A stretch of 64,000 nt of DNA from Ephemerocybe angulata (taxonomy: Eukaryota; Basidiomycota; Agaricomycetes; Agaricales; Psathyrellaceae): the NCBI GenBank assembly GCA_013368325.1, contig JAACJK010000163.1:3472001-3536000 (forward strand), written 5' to 3'. Below are positions 1 to 12,472 of the stretch, in pieces. Position 1 is the stretch's first letter, and each line of letters opens with the position of its first letter. Both the position numbers and the translations under genes were made by a program. The notes under the pieces are model-generated. The model was not told the DNA's origin and ran no database searches. It saw only the letters and a list, made by a program, of their open reading frames with translations.

Positions 1-282
1 CGCCACACTAAGCGCCTTGCAAGCGCCGGAACTTGGACAAGCCGACATGCCGATCATCTGTGTTTAGAACTCAGCAAGCAAGCTCGTGATCAGGGGCCGC
101 AAGAGCGGCGCTTCCCGCGGCGGACCCTTTCCCTACTTCCATCTCCCTCAGTCTCCCTTTCCTTTGTCGGTTCTCGTCCCTGGTGCTGAAGCTAGCTCGC
201 TTCGCGCGAATTACAGCTGACGCTCTCAAGAATTTCCAGCAGCAGAACCGACATTGTCACTTAGCAGGGTCGACTGGCAGAA
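1..282 (+). promoter_or_regulatory. Upstream region of the first gene
   Basis: No gene is visible here. A pyrimidine-rich tract at about 126-180 lies roughly 100-150 bp before the ATG at 283, as is common in fungal core promoters. I see no clear TATA box. Anything further upstream is outside the window. Confidence 0.4.
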
Positions 283-1060
283 ATGACGTCTGTAACCTAC
301 GCTAGCAGATTACTTACGCTTGTTCTGTGCTTCTGGGTGGCCACGTATGCTTGGTGTTTGCCTGGACTAGACAGCGACCAGCTTCAGCGGCGGACATACC
401 CCAATTTCCCTGATAAGCCGGACTCATGTCCAATCTGTGCTAAGGTGAGTGAGCGCTTGAACGTCGATTACTTATGACTATGTATTGCCATTCGCAGGTG
501 GCGATCGCACGAGAGCCATTTAATTTGGATCTGACTCCCTGCATCTTAGGACTATGCCAGCATTCAGGGTTGCGCTGAAGCGGCACCAGTATTCGAAAAC
601 TTCACGAATGTGTGTACTTTATGCGATTTCCAGAGGCATACGTTGGCTCAATTACCGTTATCGACCCGTACTTTCAGGTTATATTCAATCCAGGTGCATT
701 TGTGGATACCATACGGTGCGCTTGCGCAGACACATTCAAGGCCGTGTTTCCACAATGCGTAGATTGGTACGTTTGCTTGCTATTTCGCAGGGCCCAATCT
801 CATACCTTGCTACCAGCTTCATCGAGACCGGCCAAGAGGATATCATAATGGGACACAACCTTCCCGCCGTCGTGGAGGGCATTCGCAAAGTATGTGCACT
901 GGCTAGCACTCTGTTAGGAAATGTAACCGAAACCAACAATGCGACGGCAAACGCGCCTCCTGCTTCCGCTGGAGCCGTGTCGGTACGCATGGACAATGTT
1001 TCTTTCCTGCCAATACCTATCGCCCTTGCCCTTGCGCTATCTGCCCTTGCAATTCTGTAA
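283..1060 (+). CDS. Secreted, probably GPI-anchored Cys-rich protein
   Basis: I infer four exons: 283-444, 550-609, 678-766 and 817-1060, with phases that join into 184 codons. The introns (105, 68 and 50 bp) start GTGAGT, GTGTGT and GTACGT and end in AG. The N-terminus is a hydrophobic signal peptide (residues 1 to about 25). The middle holds paired cysteines (CPIC near residue 50, CAC, CVDC), then NVT and NNAT possible N-glycosylation sites and an Ala/Pro/Ser-rich stretch. The protein ends in a hydrophobic tail (PIALALALSALAIL) with nothing after it, which is the usual form of a GPI-anchor signal. This suggests a cell-surface or wall protein. I do not recognise the family. The first intron is long for this window and contains a second possible acceptor at 497, so that exon border is less sure. 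Confidence 0.7.
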
Positions 1061-1392
1061 CCTCTGGGACCGTCGCGAAACCTCATCTTTCACCACACTA
1101 TCATTCATTTGTACCCTTCACGACATTTACGATTACGACCTTTGATGATCTAACGTTTAACGACAACGATGTACACCTAACCTGTATCTTCCAATGTATT
1201 TTTCAATGTATCTCGCAAATACCCAAGTATATCGGTTACCAGTTAAAGGCTCCCCATCTGCCCCTATCTTCCCCAGATATGTCAGCTCCAAAAGTTCACA
1301 CACACCCATTTCAGCACTTATCGAGAAGGGAGCCACAAACGGCTCATCGACGACCATGATCTCTCTCTTCCTTCCCTCATACATTAACCACC
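1061..1392. other. Intergenic region
   Basis: This holds the 3' end of the preceding gene and the promoter of the Nudix gene. CT-rich sequence at about 1360-1385 lies just before the ATG. I see no further gene. Confidence 0.4.
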
Positions 1393-2429
1393 ATGTCCAA
1401 CCACCGTGAAAGTTCCACACAAAAGCTACCACTCTCTCAAAGGGTCGCCCAAAGCGTGAGCAATGCAAGCAGTCGGCTCACAGGAACAAGTCGCGCCCAC
1501 CAAAGTGCATCCATTCCACGCCCCGCACCACTTCCACCTCCCCCACCTCGAGACCCTCAGCTATCGCAGTACTCCACGAGGGCGAGGGAGGACGTGGGCT
1601 GGTGCAGTGCGGACTTCATGCTCGGCGCGGCGATGGTCATCATTCAGCAGGGTACGCACAAGATCGTCGTGGTACACGACAAGCGCCGGAGGTGGTTCTT
1701 CCCTCGAGGGCGGAAGGACGTCGGCGAGTCTCTAGAGACCGCCGCACTACGCGAGGGGCACGAAGAGGTACACCGATCATCCTTTATAGAGACTTGTGAA
1801 CCTGGCATCTAATCGCCTGATTTCGCCGTGTGGATGACTAGTCTGGCTATAGAGCACAGTTCATGCCGCACTGGGGTATCAATCAGCAACCAGACCAGCG
1901 CCCGAACGCATACGATTCACCAACATGCGAGCCCATCTTTTTGACTACGATGTACTGGCCCCCAAAATACAAAAAGCAGGCGGACGGCAAGATGGTCTGT
2001 GTTGACCATGGCGGGGAGTACCTCATCACCTGGTACCTAGGATCTATCCCTGAGAACGCGGTGCGTGAATCTTTTGAATATTGCACAACGGCCTGTATTC
2101 AATTGAGAGTGCTATACTTGTAGGTTCGTGAAACAGGAACTGGTATGCCAGACGAGGTAGACTACGTCTCCCATCTCCTTACATTCGAGGAGGCGCGCGA
2201 GCGCGTCCCACCCGCCGAGCGCCGCGTTCTCAATTGGGCCTGGAGGGTCTACTGCGACACCCTCCACTACGAGCAATACCTCGCGGAAGAGGCTGCGAAG
2301 GAAGTTTCAGCAGACCCAAATGGGCCTCAATCTGCTGCAGGCAGCGCTGAAGCTGAAGGAAGCGGCGACGACCAACCCACCGAGCTCGGAGTGGCGGGTG
2401 GGGCTGCAGAAGTAAACTTGGAACGGTAA
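1393..2429 (+). CDS. Nudix hydrolase
   Basis: Three exons (1393-1767, 1842-2060, 2124-2429) join in phase 0 into 299 residues. The Nudix box is plain around residues 107-126: GRKDVGESLETAALREGHEE fits Gx5Ex7REUxEExGU, and the first splice supplies the following S-G-Y. The family hydrolyses nucleoside diphosphates linked to another group, using Mg held by the REUxEE glutamates. Before the domain is a Pro/Ser-rich disordered N-terminus of about 65 residues. After it comes a region with WPPKYKK and an acidic, low-complexity C-terminus. The start sits in good context (accATGt). The substrate cannot be read from the sequence; the box with a preceding W-F-F-P-R-G resembles diphosphoinositol-phosphate or diadenosine-phosphate hydrolases, but this is only a resemblance. 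Confidence 0.85.
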
Positions 2430-3534
2430 TGGTTCATGGGGGCGCTGTGTCGGTCTGACTGCCGGGAGATTTGGCATGCATTCCGGGTCTCAACGCGAAA
2501 CAGATGCTGTGATACCATTCGGGATTGGAACGGGACCATGGTAGCGTCTATTATACCGGTATTTGTACTTACGCCGATGAGTAGTAGTGATTTGCTTCGA
2601 GTCGGTACACGGTATAGCTTGTAAGATACCTCACCCTTGTAGTAACTATGTATTTCTAGATCTGAATCTGTGGACAGGGGAAAATCCCTAGAACACTGGC
2701 GATCAGGCAGCAGGCTTCGTGTTTGGAATTAGCGCTGGCCGGCACTCTTCATCGACGGGCGCTTTCGAAGTTGAAACGGCGATGGCTCAGAAAGATCGAC
2801 AAACCAGGAGCATGGAAGCGTCTGAAGCCGATGCCCTTGTTTTACCCTTGAGCTTGAACGCCCGACCACAGCACACCGTTCCCGCGCAATAGCCACGACG
2901 CAGATTGGGTAGGCCTGCAGTGAGAGGGGGAAAGATTAGGTCGTAGTCGTAGTTTCATTAGTCATTGTCGAGAGGCCATCACGTTCGTACAGAGGGAAGA
3001 CCAGGTGATCTTCAACGTAAAGAGAAGAGGGAGGGTCGCGGGAGTCGGAGATCAAGAAGAGAAAGAAAAACAAGACAGGCCAAGCGGTAGATGGGGAAGG
3101 GAAGAAAGAAGGAAGGACACTAAAGAGGGTACGGTATGATGTAGATAAATAGCTAGAGCTGTTCACTCGTTCGTTCGTCGTTCGTGGGGTTCGTAAAAGT
3201 ACATTAGGTTTCAAGAGCGAGGTCAGAGTGACATTGCGCGAGGGTGGTCCTTGAGACCCACTCGACGCAATGCTGGGCTGGCAGGAGATTGCCAGGTCGA
3301 CAAACATAATCAAAGGCCCAATATGAGAGATAGGGAGGGTCGGGGACGTGTATAATGATAGATAGAAATAAAAAAAGAGGGGGAGACGAAGAAGCAGGTG
3401 GCGCGCCGAGGAGGTAGGCAAGGTACTTGTAAAACACTCCCAAAACGAAGCACCACTTGAACCAGATCCAAACCAGATCCAAACACCAAAAGTCAAGATA
3501 GACCACTGGCATAACAAATTACCCTCACCAGGCC
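2430..3534. other. Convergent intergenic region
   Basis: About 1.1 kb lies between the converging ends of the Nudix gene and the Cdc20-like gene. It is AT-richer and has purine-rich runs at 3040-3130 and 3360-3400. Open frames here (for example 2936-3547 on -) have no recognisable protein features. It most likely holds two 3' UTRs. Confidence 0.4.
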
Positions 3535-5521
3535 TCACCGGATACACCCAACATAATCCAAGCTCGACTGTCTCCTGATCTTGACATCAGGCTTCTTCTT
3601 CCCCCACACATCGCAGGCATGAATCTTGCCCTGCTCGGGCACCCCAAACACGACCTTCATGCCCTTTGCAAAGACGATGCTGTTCCCAATGGGCACATCG
3701 GTCGTATTCATCCTCATGTTCGTCACAAACCGCAGCGAGGGGAACTGCCACACCGCCAGGGTGTTCTCGACGTTCGGTCCCGGGGGAGGCGGGTAAGGGA
3801 AGAGGGGGCCAGATGAAGATGGTGGAGGTGGAGGTGGTGGAGGCGCGAGATGTTCGGGGACCTTGTACCCGTGAGTAGTCATAAATTCTTTGCATTGGGA
3901 GGACCAATGGAGGCCAGTGATGGAGGATCCCGTATCGAGCCTTGCAGGTGTCATTGCGTTGGTATCTTTATTCTTCGGATCGATAGTCCAGAACTGCACG
4001 ACACCCTTGATGTCTGCAGTGACCAGATTCTTAGGCTGCCATGGACACCAAGAAACCGCCTATGTGAGGTAATGAGCTTTGAGAACATAAGCCTGGAAGC
4101 AGGGCAGTGACGTACCGAGATGGCAGCGCAATGCTTAATCTTCTTCCTGCGCAGCACGAACTCTCCAACGTCAAGAGGAACCTTCTCGCCCGTCTTCCAA
4201 CAATACACATTGCCTTTTTTATCAGCGCTGGCGAGCATGTCGCCCTCCGCGTTCCACTCCATACGCGTGATGGGCGCCTGATGCCTCGTCACCGTCACCG
4301 CCTGCTCCTTCATCTTCTCAACCGGGCTGATCCTAGTGTCATAGTGCACGATCGTCCCCGACGCCGCCCCGATAGTGAGAATCTTGCCGTTCCACGCCAA
4401 AGATGCGACACCCGGCTTCAGTGTCCAGCTCAAGACGCGCTTCTTCGTCTGCACGTCGTAGATCGCGACCACTCCCTTGGACGTGCCCACCGCGACGACG
4501 TATCCCCCAGTCTCGCCCGAGCCGCCACACGCGATCGCCGTAAAGACCCCATGGATTTCTTGGATCTTGCAGATTTGGCCGACCTCCTCGTTCGCGGTGA
4601 GGTTCTTGAAGTGAAGCCTGTTGGCGCGTGTGAAGAAGAGAATCCCGCTCCCAGAGCACGCGAGGGTGTGTGCCCGGACGGTCGGAGGGAGGTCGCGGGG
4701 ATGCCGTTCCGGTGCAGGTGGCGGGGGGATGAAACCTGGCACGGGAGGGGGAGGGGCGACGGTTGCCGGGGCAGCTGGGACCGTCGCCGCAGCATCCGTT
4801 GTAGCCTCTCCACCCGTTGCACCTGTATCTGCAGGTGCGGCTGCAGCAGGCGGTTGTGGCCTGATGATGCTCGGTTGCGTGTAGTCCACTACAAACTTTG
4901 GGTTACGCATAAAGTTACGCGCAGATTCCGTCGCGTAAACGGGCTCGACGGGGGCGGAGGGCGTGGAAGGAGACATGGATCGAAGAGACGCAGAGGACGC
5001 GCTTCTTCTTATGATTCTGGAGCGTAAAATGTCACTGGGCCATGGCCCGTCGTCGCCTAGACTTCCGAAGGTGCTCGAGGGTGTTCGGACGAGGGGGCTG
5101 TGGGCACGCGAGAGCGAGTTCATGGATGAGCGCCTGCTCAATGAACCGCTATATGAGCCCGTGAACCTTGGCGGTAACTTGTCCAAATCGAGCCGGAGAG
5201 GTGAGGGAGCGGCTGACGTCGCTGCAGTAGAGATCTAGACACGAAATTGAGCCCAACATACGATGTAAAGCACACGTTACTCACTGATTCGAGTGACGAC
5301 AATTCGTGGCGCGTCGAAGGGGTAGATGAGGTTGACACGGCCGCCGACCCCGCTGCGGAAATCGGGCCAGCCACGGCCTCGACGACCTCCCCCGTCCGTG
5401 CCTTCTTCGGAGGCGTCGCTCGCCCAGAGCCGCCTTCCTCACCAATCGACGCTGAACGCTTCCTAACCTTGTCCCGCTTCTCGGGACTCGCTGGCGTCGC
5501 GATTCTATCTACCGAGGACAT
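3535..5521 (-). CDS. Cdc20/Fizzy-like WD40 protein with C-terminal Ile-Arg
   Basis: Three exons on the minus strand (5521-5285, 5234-4116, 4059-3535) join in phase 0 into about 626 residues; introns are 50 and 56 bp (GTGAGT..TAG, GTACGT..TAG). The C-terminal half is a WD40 propeller with Cdc20-family signatures: SLAWNGKILTIGAASGTI, RMEWNAEGDMLASADKKGN, LHWSSQCKEFMTTHGY. The protein ends CIR-stop; a C-terminal Ile-Arg is the tail by which APC/C activators bind the APC3 subunit. The N-terminal 250 residues are Ser/Pro/Ala-rich and disordered, with phosphorylation-like SP and TP sites. I cannot find a clear C-box (DRFIPxR), so it may be a divergent activator. Pro-rich insertions (about residues 200-230 and 505-525) are unusual. 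It is homologous to, and divergently placed from, the array genes. Confidence 0.8.
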
Positions 5522-6225
5522 TTTGGGACTTAAATTTTGTGCTTTAACGCGTCTTTGGGCTGCGTTTGCGTGGTTTTGTGTCGACGCAGTCGTGCCAGAC
5601 GGAGCGATGGTGGTGGGAGAAGAACAAGATGTCCAAGATGGCAAATTGCCGGAGTTAAAGGATCAGATCTGGCGCCGGTATCGTCGCCGTGAACGGTGTG
5701 CTCATGTCATCCTCCACTGGTCTAAACAGCATTGTTCTCTTGGTGACAGTTGATATACATAGCCTTGAAACCTTTAAAGATAGTGATTGGAGGACAGTGT
5801 ACCGTACCATGGTATTATCAATTACTCAGGGCTTCTGAAAGCCCTCGGCGGCAGTGGCGGTTTATCGCTTCATCCCCCGAAAGGTCCTTCTGAGCAACTT
5901 CTGAGCATTTCTATACGTTTTTCGTGCATAAATACCACTGTTTCATAGTTGCTGGTGGTGGTTCTAAAACAAAAGGTTTCGACTTTCCGGGCCAAGGAGA
6001 CGCGCAATATTCGGTCACGCACATTTCATGTGACCGTGCAAATTGACAGCCACGATCACGAGACTGTTTGCGCGCCATGACCGCCATCAAAGTTGGCTCC
6101 GGCAGCGCTCGCCGCTCCAACCAGTTCTCGTAAGTTCGTCTTCAACTCTTGAAACTTCAACCACCATCGCGATTCGCGATATTGTCAAGCAGTACAGAGG
6201 CTTGAGACCAGGAGGACCTAGTACA
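5522..6225. promoter_or_regulatory. Divergent promoter between two Cdc20-like genes
   Basis: About 700 bp separate the start of the minus-strand Cdc20-like gene (5521) from the start of array copy A (6226). From 6055 onward (ATCACGAGACTGTTTGCG) the sequence is shared with the upstream regions of copies B-E; to the left it is unique. This marks the left edge of the amplified DNA. A GTAAGT donor at 6130 suggests a 5' UTR intron or an alternative upstream start at 6077. Confidence 0.5.
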
Positions 6226-8111
6226 ATGTCGTGAGTGCGGACTACGGATACCACTGAAGTCGCAATGCTAATGACATCCCCTGGACATCCCTACTACTGT
6301 GCCTAGATCACGAAACCCGAGTGATTCGGTATTCCAGACACCAGGGGCTGGGAGCAGTACCCAGAAGAGGGTGTATACGCCTGCCTCTACCTTCAACTTT
6401 CGGTCGCACAAGAAAAGGAGACTATCGACAAACACTTTGGATGTGTCGACCGAATCACCTGTTGGGCCCTCGCCACTCTTCCAATGTGAGAATATCTCGA
6501 CAACTTCGGTATGTTTCCAGGCTTAGAAGGGTAGAATTAGAACTGATATCCCGCAGCTCGACCGATTCATACCTCTTAGACCACAGAGCATCGTGCCGTT
6601 GACGATCAGCCCGCGAACGAACCGGATGTACAAATCTTTTGGGCTGTTGACCAACCAGCGCTTAAACTACCGGGACGAGAACACGAACCCCCAACCCGAG
6701 AACAGCGCCTTCTCTCTGCTCCGCAAGAGCGCCTCCTCCCTCGTGTCCACCCACAAGACCACCAACGGGCGGTCCGTAAGCCAGAACCTCGCCCGGAACT
6801 CGCAGGCCACCCTCGTCCTGGACAGCCCGGGGCTCACGACCTCGCTGTACTCAACACCACTCTCCTGGTCGCTGAACAACCAGATCGCCGTAGCCTGCGG
6901 CAAGGACATCTACTACCAAGACATCGACACGCGCAAAGTGACCTTCTTCTTCACCTCGGGGCTCTCGCGGCCCGTGCAAGAGGCGCTATCCATCGCATGG
7001 GGCGACGCGAAGCACAAGACCAAGCTCGCGTGCATCAACGACGCCGGTGCGTGCGAGGTTGTGTGCACGGAGGAAAAGACCGTCGGGCTCGCGCTGTACG
7101 GGCGCGAAGGATCCGAATGGGACAACCCTGCCAAGTCGCTCTGCTGGAACGGCGACACGGTGACGTACGGGCTGAGCAATGGGGAGATTCGGTTCCACGA
7201 CCTGCGGGATGCGGGCAAGTGCTTCACGGTTGGGGGCCGGGGGGCGGGTGGGCACCGGCGGAGCGTGGTGTCGATGGCGTACGACTCGACGGGGAATTCC
7301 TTGGCGAGTGGGGACGTTGATGGGAATGTGCACGTCTGGGACGTTCGTGCGCGCAAGTCACTCACCGAGGTGAAGCAGAGCAGCAAGATCAAGCACCAGG
7401 CGGTGGCGAAGGTGAGTCTCCTCATTTCATTTTGACTTCATGCTGACTCTTGAGCAGGCGCTTGCATGGTGCAGTTGGCAGCCCGAGCTCCTGGCCACGG
7501 GGAGCTACTTCCCCGAAGGCACGGTCCAAGTCTGGAGCACGAACAAACTCACCAGCGGGCCCATCGAGCCCGAGAAGACCTTCGCCCTCAACGCCGCAGT
7601 GCACTCGCTCATCTGGTCTCCCCAATGCAAAGAGCTCCTCAGCACGCACGGCGTCCAGTTCAAACACGAGCCACCGACGCACCGGCAGCGCAGGGTATCG
7701 TCGACCGCGGGTAGACCTGCCGCCGCAACGAAGAGCAAACCGACGGTGGTGCTGGGTCCGTTGACCCATTCGATGGTGGTGCACGACTATCCCAGTGGCA
7801 AGCGCCTGCTCACCATGGGCCGGGCGCACCGGCATTGCATCACAGCTGCGTGCTTGGGGCCGAATGGTCAGGATGTGTTCACGGCGTCGCCGAAGGAGGA
7901 GACTATCAAGATGTGGAAGGTGTGGGGGGAGACGCCCAAGAGGGTGAAGGAGGGGGCCGTGCGTGCGACCTCGGTAAGCTTTAGGCGGTGCGTTCGTGGG
8001 TGTTTCGACCCTGAATTTCCTTTTGAAGGCAGAGACCTTCCTAATGGAGACAAAAAGGTGAAAAAAAAATCGCAAGTTTTTTGCTTTCAAGCGTCGGGTG
8101 CAGGTGCGTAG
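6226..8111 (+). CDS. Cdc20/Cdh1-like APC/C activator paralog, copy A
   Basis: Exons 6226-6230, 6307-6508, 6557-7411 and 7458-8111. Exon 1 is only ATG-TC, spliced in frame to a second exon. Residues 1-69 are basic and Ser/Thr-rich. Exon 3 begins at the C-box (LDRFIPLRP), the motif by which activators bind the APC8 subunit. A WD40 propeller follows: SWSLNNQIAVACGKDIYYQD, SMAYDSTGNSLASGDVDGN, SLIWSPQCKELLSTHG. The family delivers substrates to the anaphase-promoting complex. The C-terminal Ile-Arg tail is missing: where copy E reads CVIR-stop, this copy reads CVRG and stays open to 8111. A strong GTAAGC donor at 7974 could instead splice to 8125 and end at 8247, changing the last 40 residues. 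Its upstream DNA differs from that of copies B-E. Confidence 0.75.
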
Positions 8112-11100
8112 GTTCGGTATTCAGCGGTCCTTCTTATTATTGAGCAAGCGTGTCTACTACAGGATTACTACGGTCTACAACGATACTGGATGGGTGACGT
8201 ACTGTGTGACTTGCGAGCATAGGGATGGGATGTCTGACACCGTTTAGCACCAGGGTATATATACCTGTCTAACCTCAGACGTGGCATTCAGCAAACATTT
8301 GCGTGTCACCGCGTCAGCGCAACGTGTCCCTGGTTACGCATTCTGCATGTCTTCGGGCTTATGTTTTGTGTGTGTTTCCATACCCGCTGTCTCTTTTGTT
8401 CTGTCTGGTAAGCCCCTCCTCCTGTCCTCCCTCTGCCCATCTTTGCGGATTTTTCTAGCTTCAAGTTCCAGTTGAAACTAGTAGAATCCACAAGGATGTG
8501 CTGAGGCATTCCACTCACCACTTGAAAGGTTTTCAGCCCAGGAATGAAACCCTGACATTCGTTCCGGCTATAGGCCATCCCTGACTCCCGTAACTTGATC
8601 TCTAGCTCCGGCTTCGGATAGGTCCCGCCCGCTGCGTGTGGTCTCCTTTCTTCTCCTCAAACTTCCACTCATCCCTTACCTTTAGGTCTCGGTGTACATT
8701 ATTTGGCAACATACAGGTATACGTCGACGTTGAAGGCTCTCGACGATGAACCAACCAAAATCTACTTTGCATATTAGGGGTACAATGCTGTACGTACATA
8801 CGGAAATCATTTACGCTATGCTCGCTGCACGTTTCCATTCTCCGAGTTCGCGGCTGTCATTTCAGTTGCCGCGGAAAATAACTTTTTCGCTCCCGCGTTC
8901 TCGACTTTTTTTGCTGAATCTCCAAATGGTTAATCGCCGCTAGAATACTTCCGTCCATCTTGCTCGCGGTCCACTTCGTCTCAGCTCCCACTCTCAGCGT
9001 CCATCGCTCATGACGCTGAGAGACTGCCTCATCTATACTTCCACTGTCGACGTCCAGTGAGCCTCAGCTTGTACCTCGCGTGCGCCGTTTTCCGGAAGCC
9101 CAGAAATCAAATTTCAGTCCCCCTGAGAGTCCGTGTACTTGTACGTCCACCGTCGCGCCTGCATTTCGACAGTGCTTGACATCATCGGGTCTTTGCAGGG
9201 AATCGTCTCGCAGGGGATAGAGATGGATATGCTCTCATGCATTCGCTCGGTGCGTTAGAACAACACTTCCTTTTGTGTAACTCAGCTAATCACAGCTCAT
9301 TTCTGCGCTCTCCACAGGCTATTTGCTCGTCGGCACCACCACCTTGTGGCACCCATGTACGCGGTATGTCACCAGGATTAACCCCTCTTTTGACTGTCTG
9401 ACAATTTCATAGGGCTCGTAGCTGGCTGAGGTCCACCTCACGTTCATCAGAAGCCTGCAGGTCAATCACATAGCTTTTGGCTTCCGCAACTCCAACTAGC
9501 CCTCAAGGCCCGTGCCTTCGTCGGCGGACAGTTCAATATCACCCCACGGTATGCTTATTCCCCCAGCCCAATGCGACTTTACTCAAAAATCCCCTCCAGC
9601 TCCCAAGGCTTGGCTCGACACCGTGACTTCACAAAATGATACGTACGTCCGAGTACACGTCCGTGGCTGAGCCGATTCTAACGCAATGGATTGTGTATAC
9701 AGCTTGGGAGCCGGACCAGAAGAGCCTCTCGCCGGGGCCCATCGCAGATCTCACCTTTACTCCCCAATCGCCAATCGCCCGTGGGTTATAGGTCCGTTGC
9801 TGGAAGAAATTCTATCATGTATTCGATTGTCAACGTAGTTTGGGAATGCCTAAGGTCAGTTTAGACCTTCTTTCTTGTCACAGGCTCTTACTTACATATT
9901 GAAATCCTATAGCCAGTAGCTATGTTTTCCGGAACGATTTATATAGTGTTTTTGATTGTTAGGTTCTCAGGAGTAGTGAGCCGTCGCCGATCGGTAAGTC
10001 TAGATCCTTTCCCGTACGCCGGCACCATGCCTAACCCTCAATGAAGTGCGCACCCAAAACCAAGGGCTACCGGCATGCAACGCCGACACAAGTTGCCTAC
10101 TGTCGACACCTCAGGCTCGCCACTACAGACCAATATCCCCAGGCTCGGTTACGGTTTGCCGCCCTTCACCGTGACCCTCGTAACGCCAGGAGCCGAAGCC
10201 CGGGCTTCTCTCACACATATGTCGACCCATCAGCATTGGCCTGAGGACGGATCGGCGGTGACGGACTACGATACACCACTGTACGGCCGCGATACAGCTT
10301 TGACTGAGGTTACCATAGATTAGAGGAATTAGAACAGATACGTATGATCTTGTGTTGTGCAAACGGTTGTGAAGCAAAGATTTGATTTTAGTTTCCCGTG
10401 ACGGGAGAAAAGGAAGTACCAGGGTAAGGTGAAGTATATACGGCAGGAGGCCAAACGATTATGAGACTGGTGACGATCAGACAGGCTCTAGCTATTCTGG
10501 ATATTTGGTGAGTGCGCCGCGCGCGCAACGACAAGTCACGACAAACGGCCTCCCAGGCACACGATCGCCCACCTCTCCATAGGTAGTATGGGCGAAAGGC
10601 TACTGCTGTGACACATCTAAACATATCTCATGGCTAGCCGGATGCACACACGCCGAGGCATGCGCGCCGATTGGGCAAAATGGCATAATGCAACGGCGTG
10701 CGCATTTCTTGCTCGGAACTTTAGCCCAGTTGCACACATCTAATCAAAACGTATCTGCTACGGAATTCTGTGAGACTCCCGAGGTGATTGATTAGCTCGA
10801 CGGGCCATGGGCCGGGGAACACACGAAGTCACACCCGGCGAACTTGCATGCCAAAGTTTGCTGCAGAAATGGATCTCTAACCCGGAGCTCATTTCGAGAA
10901 GATTATAGGATATGGCATTTAAAGTGCCACTAGGGTTATCCAGCATGTCCTCAGTGACAAGCAACCCCAAGTCTTGGCGGAGCGCGCGGGATCGGCCGTC
11001 GAAAGTCAGAATTAGACGGGCGCTTATTTAGACGCGCTTTTGTGAACGGCCGATCTGCACTCATATGCAAACCGATAGTCGTTATTCGTCCACCATTCAA

Positions 11101-11864
11101 CTTAGGGGGTAGGACATGCTCTCAGAAATACCCGGCTGCCGCACTCCAACTTCTTCATCTCGCGAAAATCATAGAGATCTCGGGACCCACGTCTCCTCAT
11201 CCCTTTCAGCAAGATTACGCATTTCCAAGCGTTTGCTTGACGATCGGCCAGCGCGGACCCGAGTATACTGATGCATCATACGTATCTTGACAGCGAAAAT
11301 TGCATTTTGGAGTCGGGTTTGACGCCTTTCCCAAGGAGTTGAAGTAAGGATGGATGGGCTTCGGGAGAACGAGATAGGGCCGGAAACCAATGAATTGGAC
11401 GTGTTACGGGCTGTAGAGCATTTAAACTAACATTAATAGTACTATGTATACTATGCTTGTAATTTGGGACAGGGGTTGCGCTGCGCGAAGTCTCAACCTC
11501 GTCCTTCCACAACGAAATTGCAGTCGCGCCGTCCAAGAAACCCTTTCCCGCTCGTCCCGTTCACCCGAAAGACCGCCCTAGAGCATGAAGAAATCTTACA
11601 TACTCAGCTCGCTTAGCCATGCCAACCGACACCCGTCTCGCTCGGCCCAGGGCGAACAGTCAAACTTCGCGTACAACAATGACTGCGTCTCAGTCGAATT
11701 CCGGGTGACCTGGCTCGCGCGCCGTGCCATTACGCCTTGGCGTTGAAACGAATGTACGGACGGTTACATACGCTCAGGTAAGATGGTCGTCCGAGCTGTC
11801 AGTCCAGCGGGCTCTAGATCTTCGATAGGCTGAAGACGTTTATGGAAGTAGAGGTGTCGAGGGG
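8112..11864. other. Spacer A, left part
   Basis: About 3.7 kb with no clear intact gene. A TATATATA tract lies at 8258-8265. Several intron-like segments are visible on + (for example GTAAGC..TTTCTAG at 8408-8459, and GTGCGT..CCACAG near 9249-9318), but the exons between them carry stops in this copy and in spacer B. These may be remnants of a decayed multi-exon gene or parts of a non-coding spliced transcript. No LTRs, tRNA or terminal inverted repeats were seen. Confidence 0.4.
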
Positions 11865-11871
11865 TATATAA
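11865..11871 (+). promoter_or_regulatory. TATA box of the spacer A micro-exon gene
   Basis: TATATAA in the context GGGGTATATAAGATGG lies 107 bp before the ATG at 11978, with a CT-rich tract between. The same motif stands before the intact copies of the gene in spacers B, C and D. Confidence 0.6.
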
Positions 11872-11977
11872 GATGGACGCCTTTGCGGTTAGCTCTCCAT
11901 CATCCCTCCCTTTCTTTCAGTCACTGACACACTACACTTTCTCTCCTCTGGTGTACACCCTCGAGCTGCTCTTCACT

Positions 11978-12472
11978 ATGTTTCTGTCCCTTATCAACGA
12001 CGACTACAACATTGGTCTCGACGTTGGTTACGCTGCCGCAGCTCGTGAGTAATTTTTGTGGGCCTTACTTCTTACAACTTGCTCACAATTATCGATTCAT
12101 CCCATACGCAAGCTCTGACCAGTACAGCCATCCTATACGAGTGAGTCCCATCTCCTGTGCCCTTTGTCAATTGAATAACGTTTCTCGCAAGACGTAGACT
12201 AGCCAAATAGATTTCATTCAATCGGTACGTACACATCAGGTATTCTATAGTATCCTTACTGAATACTTCTTAACCAACCTTACAGACGCACCCAAACCAA
12301 TCCTATCCCAGTTGAGTACTTACTTGAATGGTTTGAAAACCTCATGAAACTGACCTTTAGAAATTATTTTGAACCAGCCGTGTACGCGCACATTGCTGCC
12401 CCCCACCACGACGGCCGGCGAGTTTCTTCGTCTGCCGCAGGCCGCCGTCGGTTGGTGTTCATTCTCCACTGA
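11978..12472 (+). pseudogene. Broken copy of the 74-aa micro-exon gene (spacer A)
   Basis: The first exons match the intact copies: 11978-12044 (67 nt), 12128-12140 (13 nt), 12211-12224 (14 nt) and about 12286-12312 (27 nt). They code for MFLSLINDDYNIGLDVGYAA followed by APILYEFHSID. The donor of intron 4 has changed from GTGAGT to TTGAGT, and exon 5 carries about 8 extra bases near its start (ATTTTGAA region), which shift the frame. The terminal TGA matches the intact copies. Everything points to an inactive or altered version. Confidence 0.6.

Noticed and set aside
4107..5027. Long plus-strand open frame (306 codons) opposite the Cdc20-like gene
   Set aside because: It is the antisense of exon 2 of the minus-strand WD40 gene; its composition is Arg/Pro-rich shadow sequence with no domain.
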